Shown: positions 24,744 through 34,080 of the stretch, piece after piece | How the letters are laid out: each line of letters begins with the position of its first letter | Numbering within the stretch: the first letter of the stretch is position 1 | Assembly: GCF_003002095.1 (NCBI RefSeq) | Contig: NZ_PVZC01000008.1 | Location: forward strand, 1 to 64,000 | Source of the DNA: Allonocardiopsis opalescens | GTDB lineage: Bacteria > Actinomycetota > Actinomycetes > Streptosporangiales > Streptosporangiaceae | Reading direction: 5' to 3' | Length of the DNA: 64,000 nt | Notes under the pieces: model-generated | The model's input: only the letters and a program-made list of their open reading frames with translations | What the model was told of the DNA's origin: nothing | Databases searched by the model: none | Made by a program: the position numbers and the translations under genes

Positions 24744-25826
24744 TCAGGCGAAGTCGGGGGTGCCGGCGGGCAGCATAAATCGGAACTCCGCGCCGCCGCG
24801 GGGGCCGCGCCGCACGTCGATGCTGCCGCCGTGCGCCTCGACCAGGCCCTTGACGATGTAGAGGCCCAGGCCGGTGCCGCCGCGCCGCTTGCCGCGCCAG
24901 AACTGCCGGAACACGCGCGAGACCAGCTCGGGTGCGATGCCCTCGCCCTCGTCGCTCACCGACACCACGGCTCCCAGCTTGGACTCGCCGGCTTCCTCGC
25001 CCGCAAGGGGCCTGATCTCGATGGTGATGGTACCAGCACCGTGCCGGACGGCGTTCTCGACCAGGTTGACCAGGATCTGGTCGACCTTGTCGGGGTCCAG
25101 CCACAGCTCCGGCAGCGGCCCGCGCACCTCCAGCCGGAAGCGGTCCTCGGCGTCGCCGACCGCGACCCGCCCGGCGATCACCCGGCGGGCCCGCTCGGCG
25201 AGGTCGACCACCTGGCGGTGCAGCTCCAGGCGGCCGGACTGGATGCGCGAGACGTCGAGCAGTTCGGCGATCAGGCGGGTAACCCGGTCGGCGTCGGCGT
25301 TGACGGTCTGCAGCATGACCAGCTTCTGGTTCTCGGTGAAGCGGTCCCACTTGGCCAGCAGGGTGGCGGTGAAGCCCTTGACGCTGGTCAGCGGGGAGCG
25401 CAGCTCGTGGGCGACCGTGGACACCAGGTCGGCGCGGTTGCGGTCGCGCCGGGCGAGGTGGGCGGCGTCGCGCAGGACGACGACGAGGCGCACCAGCGGG
25501 CCGGCGTGCTCGGGCTCGCGGACGTAGCGGGCCGAGACCAGCACCTCGCGGCCGTCGGCCAGCTGCAGCAGCCGCTCGGGCTGGCGGGTGCGGGTGCGCA
25601 GGCCGCCGTAGGGGTCGCTGCACTTCCACCAGTCGCGGCCCTCGGCGTCGTGCAGCGGCAGCGCGTCGGCGAAGTGGGCGCCCAGCGCGGACGCGGCCGC
25701 GATGCCGGTGAGGCGCTCGGCGGTGCGGTTGAACTGGACGATCCGGCCGTCGGCGTCGGCGATGAGCAGCCCGTCGGGAAGTTCGTCGGCGCGAACCCAC
25801 TGGCCCTCCGCACGGCCCCCGTCCAC
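24744..25826 (-). CDS. PAS-domain sensor histidine kinase, soluble
   Basis: The 360-residue kinase has no membrane segment. A PAS domain (about 10-110) contains DELPDGLLIADADGRIVQFN. HisKA carries STVAHELRSPLTSVKG (His near 134), and HATPase carries NLVENAVRHG, DEGEGIAPELV and GGTGLGLYIVKGL. The GTG start at 25826 begins VDGGRAEGQWVR; an ATG at 25904 would add 26 residues. No response regulator is adjacent, so it is an orphan. The same position, between an rRNA methyltransferase gene and pheS, is occupied by a histidine kinase in Streptomyces, which makes it a conserved syntenic component. Its signal is unknown. Confidence 0.88.
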   Translation of the reverse strand: MDGGRAEGQWVRADELPDGLLIADADGRIVQFNRTAERLTGIAAASALGAHFADALPLHDAEGRDWWKCSDPYGGLRTRTRQPERLLQLADGREVLVSARYVREPEHAGPLVRLVVVLRDAAHLARRDRNRADLVSTVAHELRSPLTSVKGFTATLLAKWDRFTENQKLVMLQTVNADADRVTRLIAELLDVSRIQSGRLELHRQVVDLAERARRVIAGRVAVGDAEDRFRLEVRGPLPELWLDPDKVDQILVNLVENAVRHGAGTITIEIRPLAGEEAGESKLGAVVSVSDEGEGIAPELVSRVFRQFWRGKRRGGTGLGLYIVKGLVEAHGGSIDVRRGPRGGAEFRFMLPAGTPDFA

Positions 25827-26001
25827 AACCGCCTCCCTCGCGCACGCCGCAGTGCTCGGCGATCGCCACACTATCGGTAACCGGGGGTGGTCGGGCAGCC
25901 TCACAAACCGGGCCGGATCCTCCGTAGTAGCACGAATATGGACTCGGCGTCGAAAGTACTGATGCCGGGCGGGAGACCGGTGCGCCCGATCCGGGCGCGC
26001 C

Positions 26002-26805
26002 TCAGCGCTGGGCGCGCGCGGAGGCGTACAGGCAGACGGCGGCGGCGGTGGCGAGGTTCAGGCTCTCGGCCGCGCCGTAGATCGGCACCCGCACCACGGC
26101 GTCTGCCAGGGAGCGCACCTCCTCGGGCAGCCCCCAGGCCTCGTTGCCGAAGATCCACGCGGTGGGCGCGGCCAGCGCGCCGCCGTCGTCCAGCGCGTGC
26201 AGGTCGGCGTCGCCGCCGCCGTCGGCGGCCAGCACCCGCAGCCCGGCGGCGCGCAGCGCCGCGACGGCCTCGGCCGCCGTCGGGCCGACGACCACCGGCA
26301 GGTGGAACAGGCTGCCGGCGGAGGCGCGCACGGCCTTGCCGTTGTAGGGGTCGACGGAGGCGTCGGTGAAGACCACCGCGCCGGCCCCGGCCGCGTCGGC
26401 GGTGCGCAGCACGGTGCCGGCGTTGCCGGGGTCCCTGACCTGCGCCAGTACCGCGGCCAGCCGGGGGCGGCCGAGGCGGTCGAGCGGCACGTCGAGGAAG
26501 TCGCAGACCGCGAGCAGCCCTTGCGGGGAGACGGTCTCGGCCAGTTCGGCCATCACCGACTCGGCCACCCGCTGCGGCGCGGCGCCACCGGCCGCGGCGG
26601 CCGCGCACAGCTCGGGGTGGCGCTGCTCGGCCGCCTCGGTGGTGTACAGCTCGCGGACCGTGCCGGGGCGGCGCAGCGCCTCGCGCACCGCCTGCGGCCC
26701 CTCGGCCAGGAAGCTCCGCTCGCGCTGCCGGGAGACGCGTCTGGCGAGCCGCCGAACCCGTTTGATCCGCGCGGAGCGGATGCTCGTGAGCTCGTGGCCC
26801 GCCAT
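26002..26805 (-). CDS. SpoU/TrmH-family RNA 2'-O-methyltransferase
   Basis: The 267-residue SPOUT methyltransferase uses S-adenosylmethionine to methylate a ribose in rRNA or tRNA. The N-terminal substrate-binding domain is basic (RIKRVRRLARRVSRQRERSF, then FLAEGPQAVREAL). The trefoil-knot catalytic domain shows LAQVRDPGNAGTVLRTADAA (motif 1, about residues 132-151), WIFGNEAWGLPEEV (motif 2) and VRVPIYGAAESLNLATAAAV (motif 3). ATG 26805 lies 18 bp after the rplT stop. The exact target base cannot be read from sequence. Placement after infC-rpmI-rplT is standard in actinobacteria. Confidence 0.94.
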   Translation of the reverse strand: MAGHELTSIRSARIKRVRRLARRVSRQRERSFLAEGPQAVREALRRPGTVRELYTTEAAEQRHPELCAAAAAGGAAPQRVAESVMAELAETVSPQGLLAVCDFLDVPLDRLGRPRLAAVLAQVRDPGNAGTVLRTADAAGAGAVVFTDASVDPYNGKAVRASAGSLFHLPVVVGPTAAEAVAALRAAGLRVLAADGGGDADLHALDDGGALAAPTAWIFGNEAWGLPEEVRSLADAVVRVPIYGAAESLNLATAAAVCLYASARAQR

Positions 26806-26822
26806 CGCGCGGTCGGGGGTGC

Positions 26823-27203
26823 TCAGGCCGCCGTCGCCTCGGCCTCGGCCGGCAGGGCGCTCTTGGCGGCCTCCACCAGCGAGGCGAAGGTCGCGGCGTC
26901 GTGGACCGCGAGCTCGGCCAGGATGCGGCGGTCGACCTCGATGCCCGCGGCCTTGAGGCCCTGGATGAAGCGGTTGTAGGTCAGCCCGTTGGCGCGGGCG
27001 GCCGCGTTGATGCGCTGGATCCACAGGCGGCGGAACTGGCCCTTGCGGTCCTTGCGGTCACGGTACGCGTAGGTCATCGAGTGGAGCATCTGCTCCTTGG
27101 CCTTGCGGTACAGCCGCGACCGCTGGCCCCGGTAGCCGCTTGCCCGCTCCAGGACGACCCGGCGCTTCTTCTGGGCGTTGAGTGCCCGCTTCACGCGTGC
27201 CAC
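26823..27203 (-). CDS. rplT: 50S ribosomal protein L20
   Basis: The 126-residue basic protein binds 23S rRNA early in large-subunit assembly. [34 protein letters not shown] and [20 protein letters not shown] are the expected landmarks. It is slightly longer than the usual ~118 residues because of an Ala/Glu-rich tail. The GTG start at 27203 follows GGGAG at good distance. It is third in the infC-rpmI-rplT operon. Confidence 0.98.
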   Translation of the reverse strand: MARVKRALNAQKKRRVVLERASGYRGQRSRLYRKAKEQMLHSMTYAYRDRKDRKGQFRRLWIQRINAAARANGLTYNRFIQGLKAAGIEVDRRILAELAVHDAATFASLVEAAKSALPAEAEATAA

Positions 27204-27280
27204 GTCTCACTGCTCCCTCGTGGTCGCCGGCGCGGGGGGTGGGTGCGCCGGTCAAGGTCGAATCGGTCTGCTGGGAAGCG

Positions 27281-27475
27281 CTACTTGCCGAGCAGCTTCG
27301 AGATCTTCTTGGCGTCGGCCGGGGCCAGCTGGACGTCGCCGTCCAGGCGGCGCATCCGGGTGGACGGCTTGTGCTCGTTGTAGTGGGCGCGAGCGGCGCG
27401 GCGGCGCATGATCTTGCCGGAGCCGGTCAGCCGGAAGCGCTTCTTGGCACCGCTGTGCGTCTTGTTCTTGGGCAT
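27281..27475 (-). CDS. rpmI: 50S ribosomal protein L35
   Basis: The 64-residue basic ribosomal protein starts [20 protein letters not shown] and ends [11 protein letters not shown], as in the family. The ATG at 27475 is preceded by GGGAGACGACGGCGAC. It sits between infC and rplT with short gaps. An imperfect stem (GCCACACCCCC with GGGGGTGGC, about 27503-27530) in the infC-rpmI gap could be a processing or regulatory structure. Confidence 0.98.
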   Translation of the reverse strand: MPKNKTHSGAKKRFRLTGSGKIMRRRAARAHYNEHKPSTRMRRLDGDVQLAPADAKKISKLLGK

Positions 27476-27616
27476 GTCGCCGTCGTCTCCCTCGTTGTGT
27501 GCATGCCACACCCCCGGCAGGGGGTGGCAGACGAATCCGCGCTCCCGCGCCCGCGGGGCGGCGCGCGGCCATCGACATACTCCCCACCGGGGGCGGGGCG
27601 CCGACGCTGGGGCCGG

Positions 27617-28198
27617 TCAGCCGTCGACGTTGGCCTGGGCGTCGCGCGCGGCGCGGCCGGCCTTCGCTTCGGCCTTGGCCTCAGCCTTCTTCTTGTGCGG
27701 GCCGATCACCATGATCATGTTTCGGCCGTCCTGCTTGGGCTGGGACTCCACCGAGCCCAGGCCCTGCACGTCCTCCGCCAGCTTGCGCAGCAGCCGGAAG
27801 CCCAGTTCGGGGCGCGACTGTTCGCGGCCGCGGAACATGATCGTGACCTTGACCTTGTCGCCGGCCTTCAGGAACCGCTCGACATGGCCCTTCTTGGTCT
27901 CGTAGTCATGTGAGTCGATCTTCGGGCGAAGCTTGATCTCCTTGATGATCGTGTTCGCCTGGTTCTTGCGCGCCTCACGCGCCTTGACCGCGGACTCGTA
28001 CTTGTACTTGCCGTAGTCCATCAGCTTGCAGACGGGCGGTCGGGCGGTGGGAGCAACCTCTACCAGATCAAGGTCGGCTTCCTGAGCCAACCGGAGCGCA
28101 TCGTTGACGGACACGATGCCGACTTGCTCGCCGTTCGGGCCGACGAGTCGGACCTCCGGCACCCGAATGCGCTCGTTGATGCGAGGCTCTACGCTGAT
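27617..28198 (-). CDS. infC: translation initiation factor IF-3, probable AUC start
   Basis: IF-3 binds the 30S subunit and rejects wrong initiation codons and tRNAs. The 193-residue product begins (M)[19 protein letters not shown] and contains [11 protein letters not shown] and [20 protein letters not shown]. The C-terminal domain has [19 protein letters not shown], and a charged Lys/Ala/Glu tail follows. No ATG or GTG lies at the conserved start. An ATC at 28198-28196 has AGGGGAGG (28203-28210) 4 nt upstream, the best ribosome-binding site nearby. Non-AUG starts are known for infC, where they let IF-3 repress its own translation. A GTG at 28222 (201 residues) is the alternative. Confidence 0.9.
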   Translation of the reverse strand: MSVEPRINERIRVPEVRLVGPNGEQVGIVSVNDALRLAQEADLDLVEVAPTARPPVCKLMDYGKYKYESAVKAREARKNQANTIIKEIKLRPKIDSHDYETKKGHVERFLKAGDKVKVTIMFRGREQSRPELGFRLLRKLAEDVQGLGSVESQPKQDGRNMIMVIGPHKKKAEAKAEAKAGRAARDAQANVDG

Positions 28199-28202
28199 GG
28201 GA

Positions 28203-28210
28203 CCTCCCCT
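28203..28210 (-). promoter_or_regulatory. strong ribosome-binding site that points to the infC AUC start
   Basis: AGGGGAGG on the minus strand, 4 nt from ATC at 28198. The competing GTG at 28222 has only AGG at suitable distance. Protein similarity also begins at the ATC. Confidence 0.6.
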
Positions 28211-28222
28211 AGGACTTACCAC

Positions 28223-28556
28223 TTGCTGACCTGGCCGGATCGCGGACCGGGCGCGGTAGCGCCCAATGCCGAAAGCCCCGCCTGCGAAGACGGGGCCACC
28301 TGTACTTCCGGTATGGTCGGGACGCTCCCCGTGGGGAGCGCCGATGACGCCTGACGGCGCTTGACTCCTGTGCGGGCGGTGCCGCACGGCCGAACGCCGT
28401 CGACCGGAACCCGTCGGCCTGTGTCCGGATGGACGGCGGTCGCTCGGGTGGGAGGTGGGCCTCCGCTTGCGTATCCGGCGCATTTACGCCGGATCGGTCA
28501 GATGCCAAGGGTATCAAGGATTTCGACCGCTCGGGTATTCCCGCCGGCCGCGCGGC
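28223..28556 (-). promoter_or_regulatory. infC leader region with two hairpins
   Basis: This 334-bp stretch between aroE and infC has no gene. It holds a perfect palindrome CGCTCCCC-GT-GGGGAGCG (28323-28340) and, nearer infC, GCCCCG (about 28276-28281) pairing with CGGGGC around a 10-nt loop, followed on the minus strand by TTTC. The second could be an attenuator. Ribosomal and IF-3 operon leaders are often structured, but no known riboswitch or L20-binding leader was recognised. Confidence 0.45.
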
Positions 28557-29384
28557 TCAGGCCGTGTGCGCGGCGAGCGCGGACCGCATCGCCTCCACCG
28601 GCGCGGGGGCCAGCCCGGTCATCAGCTCCACCTGCCGCGCCGCCTGGTGCAGCAGCATCGGCAGGCCGTCCACGGCGGTGCCGCCGGCCGCGCGCACCGC
28701 CGCGACCAGCGGCGAGGGACGCGGCCCGTACACGACGTCGAAGACCGCGCCGGGGCCGTCGGCGGCGCCCGCCACCACCGGCGCGAAGGGATCGGCCGCG
28801 CCCGGCGGCAGCGCCGACATCAGCAGGTCCACGTCGAGCAGCCCGGGCAGGGCGTCCAGCGGGCAGGGCCGCGCCATGACGCCGAGGCGGTCGGCCGCCG
28901 CCTCGAGCTGCTCGGTGCGCCGCAGGTCGCGCGCTGCCACGGTGATGCGGGAGGCTCCCAGCTCGACCGCGGCGGCCAGTGAGGACGCGGCCGTCGCCCC
29001 GGCGCCCAGCACCAGCGCGGAGCGCACCCGGCGCACGCCGGCCTCGCCGAGCGCCGCGACGATGCCGTGCACGTCGGTGTTGTGGCCGGTGCGGCCGTCG
29101 GGGCCGAGCACGACCGTGTTGGCCGCGCCCACGGCGGCGGCCAGGTCGGTGAGCCGGTCCAGCAGCGGCAGCACGGTGCGCTTGAGCGGCATGGTGAGCG
29201 AGAGCCCGGCCCAGCGGGCGTCGAGCGAGTCCAGCAGCCCGGGCAGCTCGTCCTCGCGGCACTCCACCGCGGAGTACTCCCAGCCGTCCAGGCCCAGGGC
29301 GGTGTAGGCGGCGGTGTGCAGCACCGGAGACAGGGAGTGGGCGACGGGCGCGCCCAGCACGGCGGCGCGCCGCTCGGACGTCAT
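28557..29384 (-). CDS. aroE: shikimate dehydrogenase
   Basis: Reduces 3-dehydroshikimate to shikimate with NADPH in aromatic amino acid synthesis. The 275-residue protein has the substrate site LGAPVAHSLSPVLH (about residues 10-23), the catalytic Lys in LTMPLKRTVLP, GHNTDVHGIVAAL and the nucleotide loop VLGAGATAASSLAAAV. QAARQVELMTG near the C-terminus is typical. The ATG at 29384 overlaps the mltG stop. It is the last gene of an alaS-ruvX-mltG-aroE run. Confidence 0.95.
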   Translation of the reverse strand: MTSERRAAVLGAPVAHSLSPVLHTAAYTALGLDGWEYSAVECREDELPGLLDSLDARWAGLSLTMPLKRTVLPLLDRLTDLAAAVGAANTVVLGPDGRTGHNTDVHGIVAALGEAGVRRVRSALVLGAGATAASSLAAAVELGASRITVAARDLRRTEQLEAAADRLGVMARPCPLDALPGLLDVDLLMSALPPGAADPFAPVVAGAADGPGAVFDVVYGPRPSPLVAAVRAAGGTAVDGLPMLLHQAARQVELMTGLAPAPVEAMRSALAAHTA

Positions 29385-30574
29385 CCGCCCCCCTGCTGGC
29401 TCTGCTCGAACTCGTCCACCAGTGCGTTGAACTCCTCTTCCGTCTCGGCGAACTCGGTGATGCCGTTCTCCGGGTCGGTGGCCACGAAGTAGATCCAGTC
29501 GCCTTCGGCGGGGCTGAGCGCCGCCTCGATGGCGTCCGCGCCCGGGCTGCCGATCGGCCCCGGCGGCAGGCCGGTGTTGGCGTAGGTGCTGTAGGGCGAG
29601 GACGCCGCCTGGTCGAGCTGGTCGTAGGAGGCGGCGATGCCGAAGTCGCCCAGGGCGTACATGACCGTGCTGTCCATCTGCAGCTCCCGCCCGATGTCGA
29701 GCCGGTTGTAGATCACCCGCGCGATCTCGTCCATGTCCTCGACCCGGCCGGACTCGGCCTGCACGATCGAGGCGATCGTCATGATCTCATGCGGGCTGTA
29801 GCCCAGGGTGGCACTGCGGCCCTCCAGGTCGATCTCGGTGGCGACCTGCTGGTACTGGGCGAGCATCTGGTTGAGCACGCTGGTGGGGTCGGCGTCGGGC
29901 TCGACGGCGTAGGTCTGCGGGAACAGGTAGCCCTCCGGCCCGGTCTCGGCGTACTCGGGGAGCTCGAGCGCGTCGGTGTCCTCGGCGGCGGCCTCCCACT
30001 CCTCCAGCGGGAACTCGGTGTTCTCGGCCAGCTGGGCGAGGATGGCGTCCAGGCGCAGCCCTTCGACGAGGGTGACCTGGTCGCCGATGCGGTGCTCGGG
30101 GTCGAGCAGGGCGGCCAGGGCCGCCTCGGCGCTCATCTGCGGCTGGAGCTCGTAGAAGCCGGGCGCGAGTTCGTTGGCGGCCCCGGCGTCGTCCACCTCG
30201 TTGGTGAAGGCGCGGACGCTGGCGACGATGCCGGCCTCGACCAGGCGCTGCCCGATGTCGGCGCCGGTCTCGCCGTCGCTGATCTGGAAGGTGACGGGCT
30301 CGCCGGTGCCGGCGCCCTCGAAGTCGGGCGGCTGGAAGTAGGCGGCGAGGTAGCCGTAGCCGAGGTAGCCGCCGCCGCCGATCACCACGGCCAGCACGAG
30401 CAGGGCGGCGGCCAGGGCCAGGCCGCTCATGCCCTTGCGGCGGCGACGGCGGCGACGGCGGCGTCTGTCCTGGTGGCGTCGGCTGCGGGAGCCGGTCGAG
30501 GAGCGGCCGCCGCCGGTGTCCTCGTCGTCGTCCCGGAAGATGCTGATATCGCTCATGTCTCTGCTTGCGCTCAT
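29381..30574 (-). CDS. mltG: endolytic murein transglycosylase
   Basis: Membrane-anchored enzyme that cleaves nascent peptidoglycan strands and helps set glycan length. The 397-residue protein has an acidic head, a very basic patch ([17 protein letters not shown]), one transmembrane segment (about residues 52-75) and an extracytoplasmic YceG-like domain. That domain includes a LysM-like part (FQISDGETGADIGQRLVEAG) and the catalytic region EIMTIASIVQAESG, whose Glu is the expected catalytic residue, then YNRLDIGRELQMDSTVMYAL. ATG 30574 overlaps the ruvX stop (ATGA); ATG 30556 is possible. Confidence 0.95.
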   Translation of the reverse strand: MSASRDMSDISIFRDDDEDTGGGRSSTGSRSRRHQDRRRRRRRRRRKGMSGLALAAALLVLAVVIGGGGYLGYGYLAAYFQPPDFEGAGTGEPVTFQISDGETGADIGQRLVEAGIVASVRAFTNEVDDAGAANELAPGFYELQPQMSAEAALAALLDPEHRIGDQVTLVEGLRLDAILAQLAENTEFPLEEWEAAAEDTDALELPEYAETGPEGYLFPQTYAVEPDADPTSVLNQMLAQYQQVATEIDLEGRSATLGYSPHEIMTIASIVQAESGRVEDMDEIARVIYNRLDIGRELQMDSTVMYALGDFGIAASYDQLDQAASSPYSTYANTGLPPGPIGSPGADAIEAALSPAEGDWIYFVATDPENGITEFAETEEEFNALVDEFEQSQQGGG

Positions 30575-31050
30575 ATGACTACCGGGACAATCTCGCCTGG
30601 CGGCTTTCCCGTCAACCTCTCGGTGTCAAGTGCGGCTTGCAGCAGCACCGTCGCCGCCGCCTGGTCGATCACCTGGCGCCGGGCTCTGCCCCGGCCTCTG
30701 CCCCGGCCCGCCGAGCCGCGCAGCTCGCGCTCGGCGGTGACGGTGGTCAGCCTCTCGTCGAAGAGCCGCACCTCGGCGCCGCCCTCGCGGGCCAGCCGCC
30801 GCGCGAGGGCGGCGGCGAAGTCGCGGGCGGCGCCCGCGGCGGGCCCGGGGCGCCCCGACAGGGAGGTGGGCAGGCCGACCACCACCGCGACGGCGGCGTG
30901 CTCGCGGGCCAGCTCGGCCAGCCGGTCCAGGACCCGCCCGGTGTTGGGCACGGTCTCCACCGGGGTGGCGAGCAGGCCGTCCGGGTCGCTGCGAGCGACA
31001 CCGACCCGGACGCTGCCCACGTCGACGCCCAGCCGGACGCCGCGTCTCAC
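30571..31050 (-). CDS. ruvX: RuvX/YqgF-family Holliday junction resolvase-like protein
   Basis: RNase-H-fold protein of 159 residues. In other bacteria YqgF acts in 16S rRNA 5' maturation and has been proposed as a Holliday junction resolvase. Seen: VRLGVDVGSVRVGVARSD with the first catalytic Asp, VVVGLPTSLSGRPGPAA, and the acidic FDERLTTVTAERELR. An Arg/Gly tract (GRGRGRGRARRQ) interrupts the C-terminal helices. The GTG start at 31050 is 31 bp beyond alaS, and the gene is coupled to mltG. The dense acidic signature makes the family safe; the cellular role is less so. Confidence 0.93.
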   Translation of the reverse strand: MRRGVRLGVDVGSVRVGVARSDPDGLLATPVETVPNTGRVLDRLAELAREHAAVAVVVGLPTSLSGRPGPAAGAARDFAAALARRLAREGGAEVRLFDERLTTVTAERELRGSAGRGRGRGRARRQVIDQAAATVLLQAALDTERLTGKPPGEIVPVVI

Positions 31051-31081
31051 CGGGCGGCCCCCGGCGTGCGGACCGAGGCGG

Positions 31082-33766
31082 TCACGCGCCGGCCGCCACC
31101 CGGTCGGCGACGGTGCGGCGCACCGCGTCGAGCGCGGTGCCGATGGCGCCGGGGTCGGTGCCGCCGCCCTGCGCGACGTCGGGCTTGCCGCCGCCTCCGC
31201 CGCCCAGCGCGCGGGCGGCCACGCCGACCAGCTCGCCGGCCTTCAGCTCGCGGCGGCGGCCCGCCTCGTTGACGGCCACCACCACGACGGGCCGGTCCTT
31301 GGGCACGCCGGTGATGACGACGGCGGCGGGGCGGTCGGCCGGGATCCTGCCGCGCACGTCGAGTGCGAGCCTGCGGAGGTCGTCGGGGCCGGTGCCGTCG
31401 GGCGCGCGGTGCGCGACGAAGGCGGCGCCGCCGATGTCGGCGGCCTCCTCGGCCAGCCGGCCCGCCGCCTGGAGCACCTGCGCCGAGCGCAGCTTCTCCA
31501 GTTCGCGCTCTGCGGCGCGCAGCCGGGTGACGATGCCGTCGATGCGCTCGGGCAGTTCCTCGCGGCGCACTTTGAGCTGGTCGGAGAGCTGGCTGACCAG
31601 CACGCTCTCGCGGGAGAGGTAGCGGAAGGCGTCCAGGCCGACCAGCGCCTCGACCCGGCGCACGCCCGCGCCGATGGAGGACTCGCCCAGGATCTTGATC
31701 AGGCCCAGCTCGCCGGAGTTGTGGACGTGGGTGCCGCCGCACAGCTCGCGGGAGTACTCGCCGATCTCGACCACCCGCACCTCGTCGCCGTACTTCTCGT
31801 TAAACATGGCGACGGCGCCCATGGCGCGCGCCTGGTCGATCGAGGTGTGGAAGGCGTTGACCGCGAGGTTCTCCTCCAGGACGGCGTTCACCTCGTCCTC
31901 GACGTCGCGCAGTACCGAGACGGGGACCGCGCCCGGCGAGGTGAAGTCGAAGCGGAAGCGGCCCGGGGAGTTCTCCGAGCCGGCCTGCGCGGCCGACTCG
32001 CCCAGGGCGCGGCGGACCCCGGCGTGCACCAGGTGGGTGGCGGAGTGCGCGCGGGAGATGGCCTGGCGGCGCTGGAGGTCGATCTCGCTGTAGGCGGTGT
32101 CGCCGACGACGGCCTCGCCGCTGACGACCTTGCCCCGGTGCGCGATCAGGCCGGGCACCACCTGCTGGACGTCGTGGACGTCGATCTCGGCGCCGCCGCC
32201 GAGCCGGATGGAGCCCTGGTCGGCCAGCTGGCCGCCGCCCTCGGCGTAGAAGGGGGTGCGGTCCAGCATCAGCTCGACCGTGCTGCCGGCTCCGGCCGCG
32301 GCGGCCGGGACGCCGTCGACCACCAGGCCGACCACGGTGGCCTCGGCGACGGTGGCGTCGTAGCCGATGAAGGAGCTGGCGCCGGCCGATTCCAGCAGGT
32401 CCGTGTAGGCGGAGATGTCGGCGTTGCCGGTCTTCTTGGCGGCGGCGTCGGCCTTGGCGCGCTCGCGCTGCTCAGCCATCAGCCGCCGGAAGCCCTCTTC
32501 GTCGACGCTCAGCCCGGCCTCGGCGGCCATCTCCAGGGTGAGGTCGATGGGGAAGCCGTAGGTGTCGTGCAGAGTGAAGGCCTGGGCGCCGGCCAGCTGG
32601 GTGCCGCCGGAGCGGCGGGTCTGCTCGACGGCGGTGTCGAACAGGGAGGTGCCGGTGCGCAGGGTGGCCGCGAAGGACGCCTCCTCGGCGTCGATGACGG
32701 TGTGGATGCGGCCGGCCTCGGCGATCAGCTCGGGGTACTGCTCGCCCATCACCTCGATGGCGGTGGCGGTGAGCTCGTGCAGGTAGCGCTGGTCGCCGGA
32801 GCCGAGCAGCCGCAGGTTGCGCACGGCGCGGCGCAGGATGCGCCGCAGCACGTAGCCGCGGCCCTCGTTGCCGGGCATGACGCCGTCGGCGACCAGCATG
32901 GTGCCGCCGCGCAGGTGGTCGGCGACGACGCGCAGCGCGACGTCGGAGCGGTCGTCGCGGCCGTAGGCGACTCCGGTGAGGCGGGCGGCGTGGTCGAGGA
33001 TGCGGCGGGTGGTGTCGACCTCGTAGATGTTGTCGACGCCCTGCAGGATCGCGGCGATGCGCTCCAGGCCCATGCCGGTGTCGATGTTCTTGGCCGGGAG
33101 GTCGCCGACGATCGGGTAGTCCTTCTTGGCGCCGCCCTCGCCCCGGATGTTCTGCATGAACACGAGGTTCCACAGTTCGAGGTAGCGCTCGTCATTGGCC
33201 TCGGGGCCGCCCTCGCGGCCGTAGGCGGGGCCGCGGTCGTAGCAGATCTCGGAGGCGGGTCCGCACGGGCCGGGCACGCCCATGGACCAGAAGTTCTCCT
33301 CCATGCCCAGGCGCTGGATGCGGTCGGCCGGGACCCCGACCTCGCGGCGCCAGATGTCGGCCGCCTCGTCGTCGTCGAGGTAGACGGTGACCCACAGCTT
33401 GGACTCGGGCAGGCCGAAGCCGCCGTCGGCGACGGGGGCGGTGAGCAGCTCCCAGGCGAGCGGGATGGCCCGCTCCTTGAAGTAGTCGCCGAAGGAGAAG
33501 TTGCCGAGCATCTGGAAGAAGGTGGCGTGCCTGGTGGTCTTGCCGACCTCGTCGATGTCGGGGGTGCGGATGCACTTCTGGGCGCTGGCGGCGCGCGGGT
33601 ACTCGGGCCTGCGCTGGCCCAGGAAGTACGGCTTGAACGGGGCCATGCCCGCGTTGATCAGCAGCAGGGTGGGGTCCTCGGCGATGAGGCTGGCCGAGGG
33701 GACAACGGTGTGCCCGTTGCGCTCGAAGAAGGTGAGGAAGCGGCGAGCGATTTCTGCCGACTTCAT
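31082..33766 (-). CDS. alaS: alanyl-tRNA synthetase
   Basis: The 894-residue class II synthetase charges tRNA-Ala and edits Ser/Gly mischarging. The N-terminal catalytic core begins [20 protein letters not shown] and has [20 protein letters not shown] (motif 2 region). The editing domain carries the zinc-type motifs [13 protein letters not shown] and [13 protein letters not shown]. The C-terminal DHHA1-like domain ends in [18 protein letters not shown] 33766 shares a base with the stop of the upstream small gene. Length and domain order are normal. Confidence 0.98.
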   Translation of the reverse strand: MKSAEIARRFLTFFERNGHTVVPSASLIAEDPTLLLINAGMAPFKPYFLGQRRPEYPRAASAQKCIRTPDIDEVGKTTRHATFFQMLGNFSFGDYFKERAIPLAWELLTAPVADGGFGLPESKLWVTVYLDDDEAADIWRREVGVPADRIQRLGMEENFWSMGVPGPCGPASEICYDRGPAYGREGGPEANDERYLELWNLVFMQNIRGEGGAKKDYPIVGDLPAKNIDTGMGLERIAAILQGVDNIYEVDTTRRILDHAARLTGVAYGRDDRSDVALRVVADHLRGGTMLVADGVMPGNEGRGYVLRRILRRAVRNLRLLGSGDQRYLHELTATAIEVMGEQYPELIAEAGRIHTVIDAEEASFAATLRTGTSLFDTAVEQTRRSGGTQLAGAQAFTLHDTYGFPIDLTLEMAAEAGLSVDEEGFRRLMAEQRERAKADAAAKKTGNADISAYTDLLESAGASSFIGYDATVAEATVVGLVVDGVPAAAAGAGSTVELMLDRTPFYAEGGGQLADQGSIRLGGGAEIDVHDVQQVVPGLIAHRGKVVSGEAVVGDTAYSEIDLQRRQAISRAHSATHLVHAGVRRALGESAAQAGSENSPGRFRFDFTSPGAVPVSVLRDVEDEVNAVLEENLAVNAFHTSIDQARAMGAVAMFNEKYGDEVRVVEIGEYSRELCGGTHVHNSGELGLIKILGESSIGAGVRRVEALVGLDAFRYLSRESVLVSQLSDQLKVRREELPERIDGIVTRLRAAERELEKLRSAQVLQAAGRLAEEAADIGGAAFVAHRAPDGTGPDDLRRLALDVRGRIPADRPAAVVITGVPKDRPVVVVAVNEAGRRRELKAGELVGVAARALGGGGGGKPDVAQGGGTDPGAIGTALDAVRRTVADRVAAGA

Positions 33767-34080
33767 CAGCGGCCGTCCTTGTTGTCGTGGCGGTTGGTCG
33801 GATTGGTGCCCTGGTCGGTGGAGGCCCTGACGGGCCCGGTAGCTCGGCGCGGCCGCGCGGCGGCCGCCATGGCCGCCCGCAGTTCGGCCTCGCGGCCCCG
33901 GCTGGCGTCGCGGACCTCGGCCGCGAACGCGCGGGCGCCGGCTTCGAGCTCGCTCACGCGGCCCTCGACGCGCTCCGCGATCCCCTCGGGGGTGAACGCG
34001 TGGGACGCTCTGCTCAGCTTACGCAGCGCGAACAGGGTGAGGGCCGAGCCGACCAGCATCCAGAACAAGCGCCTGATCAT
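33766..34080 (-). CDS. small membrane-anchored protein upstream of alaS
   Basis: The 104-residue protein has an N-terminal hydrophobic segment ([18 protein letters not shown], about residues 5-22), a charged helical part ([20 protein letters not shown]) and a polar tail. Small proteins of this layout lie between the DUF948 gene and alaS in Streptomyces, so it is a conserved neighbour of unknown role. Its ATG (34080) overlaps the DUF948 stop, and its stop overlaps the alaS start (TGATG). Confidence 0.8.
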   Translation of the reverse strand: MIRRLFWMLVGSALTLFALRKLSRASHAFTPEGIAERVEGRVSELEAGARAFAAEVRDASRGREAELRAAMAAAARPRRATGPVRASTDQGTNPTNRHDNKDGR

